Below, in pieces: positions 18,196 through 28,248 of a stretch of 64,000 nucleotides of DNA. The notes beneath the pieces were generated by a model. It made no database searches and was not told the origin of the DNA. It worked only from the letters and a program-made list of their open reading frames with translations. Numbering within the stretch: the stretch's first letter is position 1; each line of letters begins with the position of its first letter. The position numbers were made by a program, and so were the translations under genes. The stretch spans positions 5,332,001 to 5,396,000 of the forward strand of contig NC_019751.1 in NCBI RefSeq assembly GCF_000317435.1, in the 5' to 3' direction. The DNA comes from Calothrix sp. PCC 6303. Lineage in GTDB: Bacteria > Cyanobacteriota > Cyanobacteriia > Cyanobacteriales > Nostocaceae.

Positions 18196-19803
18196 TTATT
18201 GCATCTTCGTTTGATAAACCTTAACTAACCTATCAATACCCTTAAAACGGTACTCACCCATCTCATAAAATGCTGCCGTAGAATTAAGTAATTCATATGT
18301 AGCCTCACTCACAACACATTCATCAGGTGGACAAACACTTTCTAGACGCGATGCTAAATTTATTGTCGCACCCAAAGCTGTATATTCCACCCTCTGCGAA
18401 CTACCAACATCACCAACAACCGCTTTCCCACTATTAATTGCAATCCGTAGTTGAATCGGTTCTTGCCAAAAACCATTTGCATTCAACTTTCCTAAACGTC
18501 TCAGCATAGCTTGAGCAGTAGCAACAGCACGTTCGGCATGATCTAGTTGGGCTTCAGGAGCACCAAAAAACGCCATAATACAATCACCAATATACTTATC
18601 TAAAGTGCCGCCATAAGCAAATACCTCTTGCAGCATTTCTTCAAATAAATTATTCAACATTTCCGCAATTTGAGTTGGTGTTAAACGCTCAGAAATTGCC
18701 GTGAACCCAACAATATCAGCAAACAAAATACTAATTTCACTCTCTTTCGGTGGTAAGCGTCCATCCGGTAAAGCACCCAAAGTAATTAACTGTTGTACAA
18801 CTGCGGGTGAGTGATAACGCTCCAAACGCTGACGGATTATCTCCTCAGATTTCAGCTTTTCTATTAATAACCAACGCTGCACACTAGAAGCAACAAGATT
18901 AGCTAAAGTTGAGAAAAAACTTAGCTCCTGTTCACCTTCTTCTGTCCAATGATATGAAGAAAGATGAGCATCAGCATATAAAACACCCACAACTTTATTC
19001 TCATCCCATAAAGGTACAGCCATTGCGCTACGAATACCCTTAATTAAAATGCTATCCTCACCAGCAAATCTTTCATCAGCAAGAGCATCTGCTGTTTGAA
19101 TTGCAACTTGTTCATCAAATACTTTTTGACAAATACTATGACTAATCCAGTCTGAATCACCAGTCAAATATTTTTGTTGATAAGCACTACGAGCAGCCGC
19201 ATTGACTAACTCCAGTTTGGAACTATTACTTACATCAATTAATAAAGCTAAACGATCAATACTATTTAAATATCGAAAAACAACTTCTTTCACCTGCGAA
19301 AAAATTTCTTCAATTGATGTTGCCGCTGAGAGATTTTTGGCAATATCAACCAAATCTTTGAGACGAGCAATAGTTTTATCCTTATTGAGATGATCCCCCT
19401 CTTTCTCTTTTGCTTGTATCCACAGTTGTTGTAGTTCTTTTACATTCCTTAAGATCGTTCGCTGTTCTGAACTATCAGCTTGGGAAAAATTAAAATTTTC
19501 AGGAGAACCCGCACATAAAACTACCAAGCTAACATTACCCAACCAAATAATATCCCCGTGATATACCTGCTGTGGACTTGTTACAATTTGATCATTTAGT
19601 TGCGTCCCATTTTTACTGCCCAAATCCTCAATTTCCCAAACCTCCGGAGATACTTTAATTAAACGAGCATGTTGACGGGAAACACCTCCAAATGGCAAAT
19701 AAAGGTCGCATTCTGGTAAACGACCCATAATGAACTCATCTTGGTGTACCTTTACCGTTTTTTCAGTATTTCCCTCTTTGAAGCGCAGTTTAATTTCACT
19801 CAT
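18196..19803 (-). CDS. Adenylate cyclase with FHA and GAF domains (class IIIb)
   Basis: Domain order in 535 aa is an N-terminal FHA domain (about 1-95; GRLPECDLYLPFGGVSRQHARL), a GAF domain (about 165-315) and a class III cyclase domain (about 350-535). The catalytic set is complete: metal-binding Asp363 (LFADIVGF) and Asp407 (DKYIGD), purine-specifying Lys403 with Thr475 (EYTALG), and transition-state Asn482 and Arg486. The Lys/Thr pair marks class IIIb, the bicarbonate-responsive type known from Anabaena CyaB1. It is therefore expected to make cAMP, with phospho-Thr-peptide and small-molecule inputs. No transmembrane segment is seen. Confidence 0.92.
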   Translation of the reverse strand: MSEIKLRFKEGNTEKTVKVHQDEFIMGRLPECDLYLPFGGVSRQHARLIKVSPEVWEIEDLGSKNGTQLNDQIVTSPQQVYHGDIIWLGNVSLVVLCAGSPENFNFSQADSSEQRTILRNVKELQQLWIQAKEKEGDHLNKDKTIARLKDLVDIAKNLSAATSIEEIFSQVKEVVFRYLNSIDRLALLIDVSNSSKLELVNAAARSAYQQKYLTGDSDWISHSICQKVFDEQVAIQTADALADERFAGEDSILIKGIRSAMAVPLWDENKVVGVLYADAHLSSYHWTEEGEQELSFFSTLANLVASSVQRWLLIEKLKSEEIIRQRLERYHSPAVVQQLITLGALPDGRLPPKESEISILFADIVGFTAISERLTPTQIAEMLNNLFEEMLQEVFAYGGTLDKYIGDCIMAFFGAPEAQLDHAERAVATAQAMLRRLGKLNANGFWQEPIQLRIAINSGKAVVGDVGSSQRVEYTALGATINLASRLESVCPPDECVVSEATYELLNSTAAFYEMGEYRFKGIDRLVKVYQTKMQ

Positions 19804-20058
19804 AACTGTGATAAATCCATCATAGACTTAGGGAATGCCAACGCCAAAATATCTGGTTTCCCTAATGATTAAGGATACTAGTATCGTGCTGGGCAAGGAG
19901 TACACCAATATTAACTATTACCTCTTTCTTATGACATTGGTAACTTGATGCAGACAATTATATCAACAAATACGAATAATGTAACTTCTTATACCTGTGT
20001 CTCGTCCTACAGTCTTGATTATTTGCAAAATCTTGCCGGAAAACTGAGTTTGTAGCTA

Positions 20059-20089
20059 CGTCCTAGAAGGACGGCTTTTTCTTGTTTTT
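20059..20089 (+). terminator. Intrinsic terminator-like hairpin in a gene-free gap
   Basis: CGTCCT (20059-20064), loop AGA, AGGACG (20068-20073), then a T-rich tail to about 20089. No coding gene lies upstream on this strand in the 19804-20058 stretch, so it may end an unannotated small RNA, or be a remnant. The whole gap 19804-20859 holds no gene I can support. Confidence 0.45.
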
Positions 20090-20430
20090 GAGATTTCTAA
20101 TGACCATCCGATTTTGGAAGAAATACCCTAGAACTCTTGATACTAGGGTGATGGGCTATTTGCCAAAACTGGACGCTCCCTCCCGACCTACCTATGGTCA
20201 GTTATATCACGTCCGTTTAAATACTTCCTGTTGATTATGAAAAGATGAAGATTTGTTCAGCTATAAAGAATCTTAAACAACTCAATATAACTTTTGTCTG
20301 TTCTTTACGGCAGCTTTATAGCCTATTAACTAGATAGAAGACAGAATTATATACGGATAATTAATTAAAGTTAAAACCATTGCCTAAATATTTACTTAAG
20401 GATGAACTTATATTTTGCTCTGACTGATAG

Positions 20431-20591
20431 CTATAAAATTCATATTTGATTTATGAAACATGTGTAGGGTGTGTAACACAGCGTCTTCCAGGTTTTGGTG
20501 CATTAGGCTAAAGCCATAACCCACCCTACATAGTACTTCAATTTTTAAGTGCAAAGTACAGGCTACGCCAACAATAATCAAATCGGATTCA
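20431..20591 (-). repeat. MITE-like repeat, copy 2 (inverted orientation)
   Basis: Reads CTATAAAATTCATATTTGAT at the left, contains GGCTACGCCAACAATAATCA near the right, and ends AATCGGATTC. It is the reverse orientation of the copy at 27771-27945. The outer bases of both termini have diverged. Confidence 0.75.
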
Positions 20592-20859
20592 TGTACTACA
20601 GCACGACGTAAATAACCAAAAGTTATTTAATCCTGAAAAACCTAGTAAAAATAGGCTTTGCCCCACTGGTTTGTAAGTGAGTGGGGAATAATAAAAAAGA
20701 CAAGTACATATATGCTAGTGATTTTTTTCATTGGGACTGCCCACTGTCTTGATCTACTCGTTAATCAACAGTAAATATACGTAGATTTAGTATATGTATT
20801 TAGACTAGATTATGTGACTAAGTAATTTTGCACTTTTACTCTCTAAGTTAATTTACTAT

Positions 20860-22356
20860 ATGCGAAATCCTCAAAATTCATCTCCATCCTTATTTCATCG
20901 ATTCTCCTTAGATTTTTTTCTTGTGATCTTTAGTACATTTATAATTTTATTTGCCACACTTTATCCATTTAACTTTTATCTTGGAGATAACCTTTCATTC
21001 CCAAATCTGATCAATGGTTTTAATAATCAGAGTTTTCTCGTTGATCAAGTTAATAACGTCTTGTTATTTGCTCCCCTAGGGTTCGGGATAGCTAGTATTT
21101 TAAAACGTAGAAAAACTCCAATCTCAGCCAAGTTGATGACGATTATTGTTATTAGTGCTTGCTTATCTGCGTCAGTAGAAGTATTGCAATTATTTCTACC
21201 TTCGAGAACGCCAACTCCTGCGGATATTATGAATAATACAATTGGTGGAATTGTAGGATTATTCTGCTTTTATCTTTGGGACTCTAATAGCTTTATTTCA
21301 GTTTTGATGCGAATAGAGAACAGTCAAATTAGTCGCTCTTTTAAACGGCTTAACATTCTTTTATTTACCTACATAATTTTAGCATATCTCATCACGATTC
21401 CTTGGCAATATGCAAGTAAATTAAAAACATGGAATCCAAATTTTCCATTATTAATAGGTAATGAACGTACAGGTGATAGACCTTGGTCAGGTTATATTTC
21501 CAATTTAGCAATTACAAATACGGCAATTTCTTCGACTGAAATTGCTAGATTACTTGCTGAACCTAATAAATTAGATAATATTGGTAATTCTTTAATTACT
21601 TCATACAGTCTTAATCAGAAACAAAATTATCAAGATCGTACTGGTACACTACCAGATCTAATATGGCGAGGAAATCCATTAGAAAACCAAGAAGTAGAAA
21701 AATTAGGAACAATTTTAACTCCGAATCAATGGTTAGAGAGTGCTGCGCCTGCAACTGAACTTACTCAAAAGATAAGTGCAACTTCAGAATTTACACTCAT
21801 CACAACAATTGCAACTACCAATGCAAACCAGAGAGGTCCAGCCCGAATTATTTCCCTATCAGAGGATACAACCCATAGTAATTTTGTCTTAGGTCAAGAG
21901 GCAACTGACTTAATATTAAGGTTACGCACCCCACTGACAGGGGAAAATGGAGCAGATATCAAATTATATGTTCCAGGTATTTTTATCGACACTGAACCAC
22001 ATAATATTGTTGTTACTTATTCACAAGCAAATGTTCAAATCTATGTTGATAATATGCGAAACTATTTAGCATTTAATCTTTTAGATTTAATTCCTAGGGA
22101 ACAACGATTATTGTTATATGCAGTAACTTTTATTCCACTAGGATTTTGTTTGGCATTTCTCATAATTTTATTCAAGCACAAATATGCAATTAATCATTTT
22201 TTAATCCCGCTTGGTATATTATTACCTTCTTTAATATTAGAGACAATTATTATTCATCAAAGTGGTAAGAATATCAGCATTGTAAATATTTCTTTAGGAA
22301 TATTTTTTACAGTTTCAAGTACATTTATTTTAAAGTTGAGGACTAATCTTTTATAG
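20860..22356 (+). CDS. VanZ-family membrane protein with a LamG-like insert
   Basis: A 498-aa protein. The first about 140 residues are a VanZ domain, with FATLYPFNF, DQVNNVLLFAPLGFGIASIL and VEVLQLFLPSRTPTPADIMNNTIGG. A further membrane segment near residue 170 is followed by about 220 residues of beta-rich sequence resembling a concanavalin/LamG fold (NLAITNTAISSTEIARLL and PHNIVVTYSQANVQIYVDN). Three more hydrophobic segments end the protein. VanZ domains occur in envelope and glycopeptide-resistance proteins and their activity is unknown. A role in sensing or binding extracellular glycan is inference. Confidence 0.75.
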   Translation: MRNPQNSSPSLFHRFSLDFFLVIFSTFIILFATLYPFNFYLGDNLSFPNLINGFNNQSFLVDQVNNVLLFAPLGFGIASILKRRKTPISAKLMTIIVISACLSASVEVLQLFLPSRTPTPADIMNNTIGGIVGLFCFYLWDSNSFISVLMRIENSQISRSFKRLNILLFTYIILAYLITIPWQYASKLKTWNPNFPLLIGNERTGDRPWSGYISNLAITNTAISSTEIARLLAEPNKLDNIGNSLITSYSLNQKQNYQDRTGTLPDLIWRGNPLENQEVEKLGTILTPNQWLESAAPATELTQKISATSEFTLITTIATTNANQRGPARIISLSEDTTHSNFVLGQEATDLILRLRTPLTGENGADIKLYVPGIFIDTEPHNIVVTYSQANVQIYVDNMRNYLAFNLLDLIPREQRLLLYAVTFIPLGFCLAFLIILFKHKYAINHFLIPLGILLPSLILETIIIHQSGKNISIVNISLGIFFTVSSTFILKLRTNLL

Positions 22357-22458
22357 TTTATTTCATGTTTTTTCAAAATACTCTCTGATAAGTTGACAAA
22401 ATCAACAGCCTAGTCCCTGCCCTTAATGTACTCATAGGGTAGAGATCCCTTATATTAA

Positions 22459-22619
22459 TATAGGACTCATATTTGATTTCTGAAATACACACCCTACACA
22501 TACTTAAACTTTTAACAAGATTTGGTTTCAAAGCCTTGTTAATATTAGCTTGTGAGTTTTAGGACGTGTCTAGTGCAAAGCACAGGCTACGCCAACAATA
22601 ATCAAATCGGATTCCTATA
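22459..22619 (-). repeat. MITE-like repeat, copy 3 (both termini intact)
   Basis: Begins TATAGGACTCATATTTGATT and ends AATCAAATCGGATTCCTATA, forming a clear terminal inverted repeat that matches the termini of the 27771-27945 copy. The internal sequence has partly diverged. The outer TA bases suggest a TA target. It ends about 55 bp before the second antiporter gene and so lies in its promoter region. Confidence 0.8.
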
Positions 22620-22673
22620 TATAGTATTTTCCTTCTCTCCCTCCTTATGTTTCCTGGCTGAAATGGCTAACTT

Positions 22674-23759
22674 ATGAGTTTAAGAAAAATTGTTTCTTTT
22701 GTCTTTCTGCTATTTATTCCCCTATCTGTGGTTGCTAATATGCAACAGTGGGGAGCAATGGCAGTTTTTATTACCTCGGCATTGTCTATCATCCCTCTTT
22801 CAATCTGGTTAAGTACGGCTGTGGAGAGGGTTGCGGTGGTTACAGGTCCAACCTTAGGAGGATTAGTTAACGCTGTCTTTGGCAATACTACCACCATCAT
22901 CATCGCTCTTTCTGCCTTAAAACAAGGGCTAGTAGATATTGTTCAAGCCAGTATAACTGGAAGTATTCTCAGTGATTTACTGCTGTTTATGGGAATAGGA
23001 ATGCTTACGGGAGGAATTCGCTATAAAGAGCAAGAATTCAGACCAATTCTAGCCAGAGTTAATGGTTCTTCTATGACATTGGCGGTGATAGCGATCGCTC
23101 TCCCGACTCTGGTGATTTATACTTCCAATGTGGTGAAAGCTTCGGCTATTCTTAATCTTTCTTTAGTTGTTGCCACAATTCTCCTGATTGTTTACGGCTT
23201 AACTTTGTTATTTTCCCTGAAAACCCACAGCTATCTTTACGAGGTGGGTTTGGTTAATGAAAATCCGATAAATCAGGAAGCTAGTAATGAGGAAAAGTCA
23301 CGGGTATGGATTTGGTTACTAGTGTTATTGGCTTCCACCGTCGCGGTGGCTTATGAGTCGGATTTATTTGTGAATGTCGTTGAGTTGGTAATGGCAGGAT
23401 CTAACCTCACTCCTCTATTTGTTGGAGTTATTCTCATCCCTTTAATTAGTGATGTATCGGGTGTTGTCACTGTCACCCAACTTTCTCTGAAGAATCAGAT
23501 GGATTTAACAGTTTCTGTAGCTTTGGGAGATAGTTTACTGGTGGCATTATTTGTTGCTCCCCTGCTAGTTTTTATCGGACAATTTATTCATCAACCGATG
23601 GATCTCAATTTTAATCCCTTTGAGGTGGTGGCATTAATTGTTGCTACCATTGTTACAAATTTAATTAGTTTCACGGGTCGATCAAACTGGCTGGATGGGA
23701 CATTACTCTTAGCTACATATCTAATTTTGGTTGTGGCATTTTATTATCATCCTGCTTGA
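22674..23759 (+). CDS. CAX-family antiporter homologue lacking both catalytic glutamates
   Basis: The 361-aa protein aligns over its full length with the antiporter at 1678-2766, sharing GGIRYKEQ, KTHSYLYEVG and LNFNPFE. However, the family's two acidic motifs are altered. GNATE is GNTTT (Thr74 replaces Glu74), and GNAAEH is SDVSGV (Gly263 in place of Glu262). The GSIIGN and VGSSMQ elements read GSILSD and LGDSLL. The frame is intact and the hydrophobic pattern preserved, so it does not look like a decaying pseudogene. It is unlikely to perform normal Ca2+/H+ exchange. A regulatory partner, a channel or a different ion are possibilities. Confidence 0.85.
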   Translation: MSLRKIVSFVFLLFIPLSVVANMQQWGAMAVFITSALSIIPLSIWLSTAVERVAVVTGPTLGGLVNAVFGNTTTIIIALSALKQGLVDIVQASITGSILSDLLLFMGIGMLTGGIRYKEQEFRPILARVNGSSMTLAVIAIALPTLVIYTSNVVKASAILNLSLVVATILLIVYGLTLLFSLKTHSYLYEVGLVNENPINQEASNEEKSRVWIWLLVLLASTVAVAYESDLFVNVVELVMAGSNLTPLFVGVILIPLISDVSGVVTVTQLSLKNQMDLTVSVALGDSLLVALFVAPLLVFIGQFIHQPMDLNFNPFEVVALIVATIVTNLISFTGRSNWLDGTLLLATYLILVVAFYYHPA

Positions 23760-24030
23760 TAGTAACACGAAGTCTGTACAAGGTTTTTAAAGATTGCTTA
23801 GATCTCTTTGCTCAATTTAGCAATAAGTGGTTGAGATAGTTGATGATAGCTTAGAGACAAAAAATAGGATTTTCTAATTTTGAGCTTACACATAATTTAT
23901 TATGCTATTTAATTCGCATAAGCTATATATTGTAGATATTATGATTTGTAAAAATTAAATTTTGTATTCTATCTTTTAGGGAATTTAATTTTTGGGCAGG
24001 TCTATTTGTGTTGACTTAGCTACCAAAATA

Positions 24031-24059
24031 GTAGAGACGTAGCACTGCTACGTCTCTAC
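24031..24059. repeat. Perfect 14-bp inverted repeat (dispersed hairpin)
   Basis: GTAGAGACGTAGCA and its exact complement TGCTACGTCTCTAC are separated by one C. It lies in the 348-bp gap between the convergent antiporter homologue and the GMC fusion gene and may act as a terminator. A related hairpin occurs at 54341-54361. Such GTAGAGACGT elements are common in Nostocales genomes. Confidence 0.65.
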
Positions 24060-24107
24060 GTGATCTTATTTTTCACAAGTCATCCAGAACTACACATATC
24101 CACTTAC

Positions 24108-27100
24108 TTATGTTTTTTCCAAATGTTCCAATATCAACGGATAAACATCATAAGAAGCATTTTTACCTAAAATACAATCTAGGTGTCCATAATTGGGTAT
24201 TACATGACGTGTATATAGATGTTTACCGTTTTTTTGTGCTAATAATCTATGGCTGATTTCGGTGCTTTTTGGGAGTAAACAGTTATTTTTTTCTCCGTGG
24301 ATAAAAGTTATGGGAATTGCTAACCGTTCTAAATGAGGAATGTAGTCTTCTTGCCCCAAAATGTTAACTAAATGACCTTTGCGAATCATTAAAGCGATGT
24401 GTTCTAAACTTCGCATAGTTACGATGCCAAACATTTCATGCATGGCGTTGTATGTTGCCTGATTTAACTGGTCTAATTCATATAACTGCCCATATATAAA
24501 GGAAATTCGCCGACTTACGGGACTGTTATCCCCATCACCAGCATCCACCGGATACAACTTTAAAGCTTTGTCATAAAGTTGATTTAGCCAATTAGCATTA
24601 CTATCAACATATGCTGTTAAAGATGATATCCCTAACATTTCTAAAGTTGAGGCAAGATAAAATCCTGATTTTAACGCAGTCATCAAAGGCACTTTTAGAT
24701 GGGTAGCCATTTGCGAACAAACTGCACTACGAACCCCTTTTAATCCTGCTAACATTGCCATGAAGAATGTGGTAGCACCAAAGCAGTGAACTATGACTTG
24801 AATAGTCTCGCTGCTTGTAATTTGTCTGATTTTATCGACTGCTACTGGGTAATCTTTTAATGCGATATCATCACCTGTGTAGGTGGTTTGAGATGCAGCT
24901 AATTCGATGCTGGAACGGTAATCTAGTAGCCAAACGTCATATTCATTGGCATAGAGATACTCAACTAAATTAGTATCAATTGTATCGATGCTGAACATGC
25001 TGCTAGATACCCCTAAACCGTGAACCAACATTACTGGACCTTTTTTCCCACCTTGATATCTGGTTAATCTCAGTTGTACGGATGATTCTCCAGGAGTTTG
25101 AAAAAAATATACTTCTGGTGTGCTAACTCGTAATGTGCGTTTTTGCCGAGGTAATGCACCTGGCTTGAAAACACTGGGACGAGCAAAGATTTCACCATAG
25201 GTATTAAATAGTACTCCAAGAAACAATTTACCAAACTTGGCGGTATATTCTATACGCTGTTGTCGGTTCTGGGTATTGGTGATGCGGACTGTGGACATTT
25301 GCCGCATTAAGTCTTGAGGTTGAATTTTAAGTACACCTTTACCGAGAATGGCAGCATCAGTAGTATCACCATCGTGGACTGTGATATATAAAGTTGTGGT
25401 GTCATCCCAGAGATCAAAACCAGGATGATCGTGAATGATTTTGAAACCATCAAGATAATAGATTTTGCCATCTTCATCCCACATGGGGAAACGATAATGC
25501 ATCTTTTTAGTATTTATCCCATCTACATCCACCACAAACAGATTAAATTCCCCATTGGTTACGGTTAGGGGTGTGGGTGAGATAGCTGGTGCTGTGACAG
25601 TTCCAATAATTTTGGCTGGATGAGTTACATCAGCTAGCATTTTTTCTAAATCAGATGCAATGATACTAAGGGTAAATTCAAACTTTGTTTCAATGTTTGT
25701 GTTTTCTAGAGAGAAATTACCACGCATGGTTTCTGTAAACTCAATTCCCACAGTTTCCCCTTCAGGATTATCTATTGCCATGGGCATTTCAGGTAAATTG
25801 TAGTTAATTTCCCATCCATAATCTTGAGCAATTAACCGACAACAGCGTTCAGCGATCGCACTAATGGTCAATAATGGATTTACCCCTAATGAACGGGGAA
25901 TAACTGCACCATCGCAGACATATAACCCAGTGTGAACTTCTTCACCTTGAACATCTGCAAATACCTGTCCTTTGTGGTTAACTACTCCAGATGTGGCATT
26001 TTCTCCCATGATGCAACCACCGAGGGGATGTACTGTGACTAAATCTTTTTGCTTAAATACCTGACTCCAAACTGGATTGGGAATTTGAGTCCCACCCAGG
26101 GGTTTTGTGGCATCAGTTAAGCGACTATTGACCCGTTCAAAAATGGGTTGTTCCCCTACAGCTTGCCATTCAACCCGCAAGCGATCGCTTTCTAGGTACA
26201 TCCTACCACCTGCGTTGTCGTGGGTCATCACCAGGTAGGTTTGAGTATTATTGACAGCACCTGTACGCGCACCATACACTTTACTTTCAAATTCTCGGAA
26301 TTTTTCCTTGGCAAAATCCTTAATCCCACTATCTGTGTCTTTCCCCAGAATTTCCCCAGCACTTGCAAATACTTTGGGAAGCAGTCGAGAAATCGCACCG
26401 GGAATGGAACCCTCTTCAATTACCATCCCATTTTCCAGACGTGGTTGTTCCCGTATGTCAATAATACCTGTAATGCAGGGTCCAACAGCTTCCATTTTTT
26501 CTGCTGGCAAATTCCCGTAACCAACAGCATTAATTTTCTGATCTGTGTTGTACCCAAATGCCAACACATCCCCATTGCCGCTAAAATTACCACCCAGTTG
26601 ACTCGAAACAGGCAACCCATGCGCTGCCGAACGTAGTAAGATTTCAGTAGAACCTAAAGTTCCCGCAGCTAAAATCACAATATCTGCACTGATAAACATT
26701 GTGGGTGCTTGGAACTTTTCTCTTCCGGAACCAAGTAATTGGTAGTGAATCAACCATTTATCACCTTGTCTTTCTACCCATTGAACTGAAATCTGAGTAT
26801 AAATTTCTGCACCGTGATTCTTTGCATCTGGTAGATAATTCATCAACGTTGTATTTTTGGCTTTATTATTACAACCTGTGACACAATCGCCGCAAAGATT
26901 ACATTTTTTCTGTTCCACCCCTACATGATTCACTCCATCTTGGAAAGTCACATTAATGGGGGGACGATAGAACTTTTCGTTCAGGAATTCTGCCGACTTT
27001 TCCAAAGCTGCTAACTTGGGAAGTGGAGGAAAACCAAACTCTGGGTAAGGTGTGGGTTTTAACATTTCCTCAGCCCGTTCATATCCTTCAGCCAACAGTG

Positions 27101-27497
27101 TATTAATATCGTCTCTTAGCTTTTGCGGGAAACGGGTATCTTCTAAAACTCGACGTTCTGCACGTAAGGATACATTGGCATTGATTAAAGAAGTTCCTCC
27201 CAAACCACAACCAACAAAGACATTAATATCTTTGTTAACATGAAAATCATACAAACCAGTTTTTGAACCGATATGTTTATTGGGTAAATCAATCTGTAGT
27301 TGCTCAATGGCTTTTAATTCTGTATTTGGGTATTCACCTGGTTGAAACTCCTTCCCCCGTTCTAAAATACACACATTTTGTCCGGCTCTAGCAAGTCTTG
27401 AGGCGGCGATTCCTCCACCATATCCGGAGCCGATAACAACTATTTTATAGTGATTTTTTAAGTTTTCAATTGAGTTTGATAAACGAGTCATAATCAA
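24108..27497 (-). CDS. GMC oxidoreductase (cholesterol oxidase-like) fused to an alpha/beta hydrolase
   Basis: The 1129-aa protein has three parts. Residues about 15-565 are a GMC flavoprotein, with the FAD motif VIGSGYGGG (22-29), VGCGLGGTSLINANV, VHPLGGC and SLGVNPLLTISAIAE. It carries a C-x2-C-x2-C-x3-C cluster (Cys199, 202, 205, 209) as in related sterol or alcohol oxidoreductases. Residues about 580-780 are a beta-rich linker domain of unknown fold. The C-terminal about 340 residues are an alpha/beta hydrolase (MLVHGLGVSSSMF, then VHCFGAT with Cys905 at the nucleophile position, FIHGEKN, and PNYGHLD). The substrate is probably hydrophobic, such as a sterol, hopanoid or long-chain alcohol or ester; this is inference. 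Confidence 0.88.
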   Translation of the reverse strand: MIMTRLSNSIENLKNHYKIVVIGSGYGGGIAASRLARAGQNVCILERGKEFQPGEYPNTELKAIEQLQIDLPNKHIGSKTGLYDFHVNKDINVFVGCGLGGTSLINANVSLRAERRVLEDTRFPQKLRDDINTLLAEGYERAEEMLKPTPYPEFGFPPLPKLAALEKSAEFLNEKFYRPPINVTFQDGVNHVGVEQKKCNLCGDCVTGCNNKAKNTTLMNYLPDAKNHGAEIYTQISVQWVERQGDKWLIHYQLLGSGREKFQAPTMFISADIVILAAGTLGSTEILLRSAAHGLPVSSQLGGNFSGNGDVLAFGYNTDQKINAVGYGNLPAEKMEAVGPCITGIIDIREQPRLENGMVIEEGSIPGAISRLLPKVFASAGEILGKDTDSGIKDFAKEKFREFESKVYGARTGAVNNTQTYLVMTHDNAGGRMYLESDRLRVEWQAVGEQPIFERVNSRLTDATKPLGGTQIPNPVWSQVFKQKDLVTVHPLGGCIMGENATSGVVNHKGQVFADVQGEEVHTGLYVCDGAVIPRSLGVNPLLTISAIAERCCRLIAQDYGWEINYNLPEMPMAIDNPEGETVGIEFTETMRGNFSLENTNIETKFEFTLSIIASDLEKMLADVTHPAKIIGTVTAPAISPTPLTVTNGEFNLFVVDVDGINTKKMHYRFPMWDEDGKIYYLDGFKIIHDHPGFDLWDDTTTLYITVHDGDTTDAAILGKGVLKIQPQDLMRQMSTVRITNTQNRQQRIEYTAKFGKLFLGVLFNTYGEIFARPSVFKPGALPRQKRTLRVSTPEVYFFQTPGESSVQLRLTRYQGGKKGPVMLVHGLGVSSSMFSIDTIDTNLVEYLYANEYDVWLLDYRSSIELAASQTTYTGDDIALKDYPVAVDKIRQITSSETIQVIVHCFGATTFFMAMLAGLKGVRSAVCSQMATHLKVPLMTALKSGFYLASTLEMLGISSLTAYVDSNANWLNQLYDKALKLYPVDAGDGDNSPVSRRISFIYGQLYELDQLNQATYNAMHEMFGIVTMRSLEHIALMIRKGHLVNILGQEDYIPHLERLAIPITFIHGEKNNCLLPKSTEISHRLLAQKNGKHLYTRHVIPNYGHLDCILGKNASYDVYPLILEHLEKT

Positions 27498-27770
27498 TAA
27501 TTAGATAAATATATAGGAATAAGGCAGAGGGAAAATTTTCGGATAAAGTCTGAGTAGTGAAGCAAAATTCCCCCCTTAACAAGGGAGGTTTATAACAGAT
27601 TTTATTTGATCAACTTCTCTCAGTCAGGCAATAATTATCGCTTGTTGAATAACAGTGAAAATTTTAAATTTAGAGGTGCAATAGATTGCATCTTCCAATG
27701 AGTTAAAAATTAGATAAAATCATTTTCATGTGTCAAATCAGTAATGCGATAATTAGTAATAGTGTTCATA

Positions 27771-27945
27771 TATAGGAATCCGATTTGATTATTGTTGGCG
27801 TAGCCTGTGCTTTGCACTTAAAAATTTAAGTATATGTAAGGTGTGTTATCGCTTTAGCCTAACGCACTAAAATCCGGAAGATGGTGCGTTACACTTGGTA
27901 ATAAAACACCCTACACATGTTTCATAAATCAAATATGAGTCCTAT
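27771..27945 (+). repeat. MITE-like repeat, copy 4 (best full-length copy, 175 bp)
   Basis: Begins TATAGGAATCCGATTTGATT, ends AATCAAATATGAGTCCTAT, and contains internal complementary blocks around GGTGTGTTATCGC and GTAATAAAACACC. It sits in the 1.09-kb gene-free gap 27498-28591. That gap also has the hairpin CCCCCTTAACAAGGGAGG (about 27571-27588) and a small repeat ACTTGTGTGTACACCG shared with the 8.9-kb region. Confidence 0.85.
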
Positions 27946-28248
27946 GCTTAATTGTGGATTCAACGTGGAGTGTGGAGTTTCCGTAAATTCGCTGAGATAA
28001 ACCTCGTCCATGATGAAACCCCAAGTTTTTTTAGTGATTGTAGGGTAGAACCATAAGCTTCTTAGCCAGAACTTAGGCAATCACTATGTATTTGGAAATC
28101 GGTAACGGTTAACGGGACTTGTGTGTACACCGCAGCTTAGTGAAGATGGAGTCCCCGACTCTTTTCATTACTTAAAATAAAATGAGTATAAAAAAGCATT
28201 ATTTCGCTTCAATTTATTTGAGTATATAAAAAAATAATAACTAAAACA

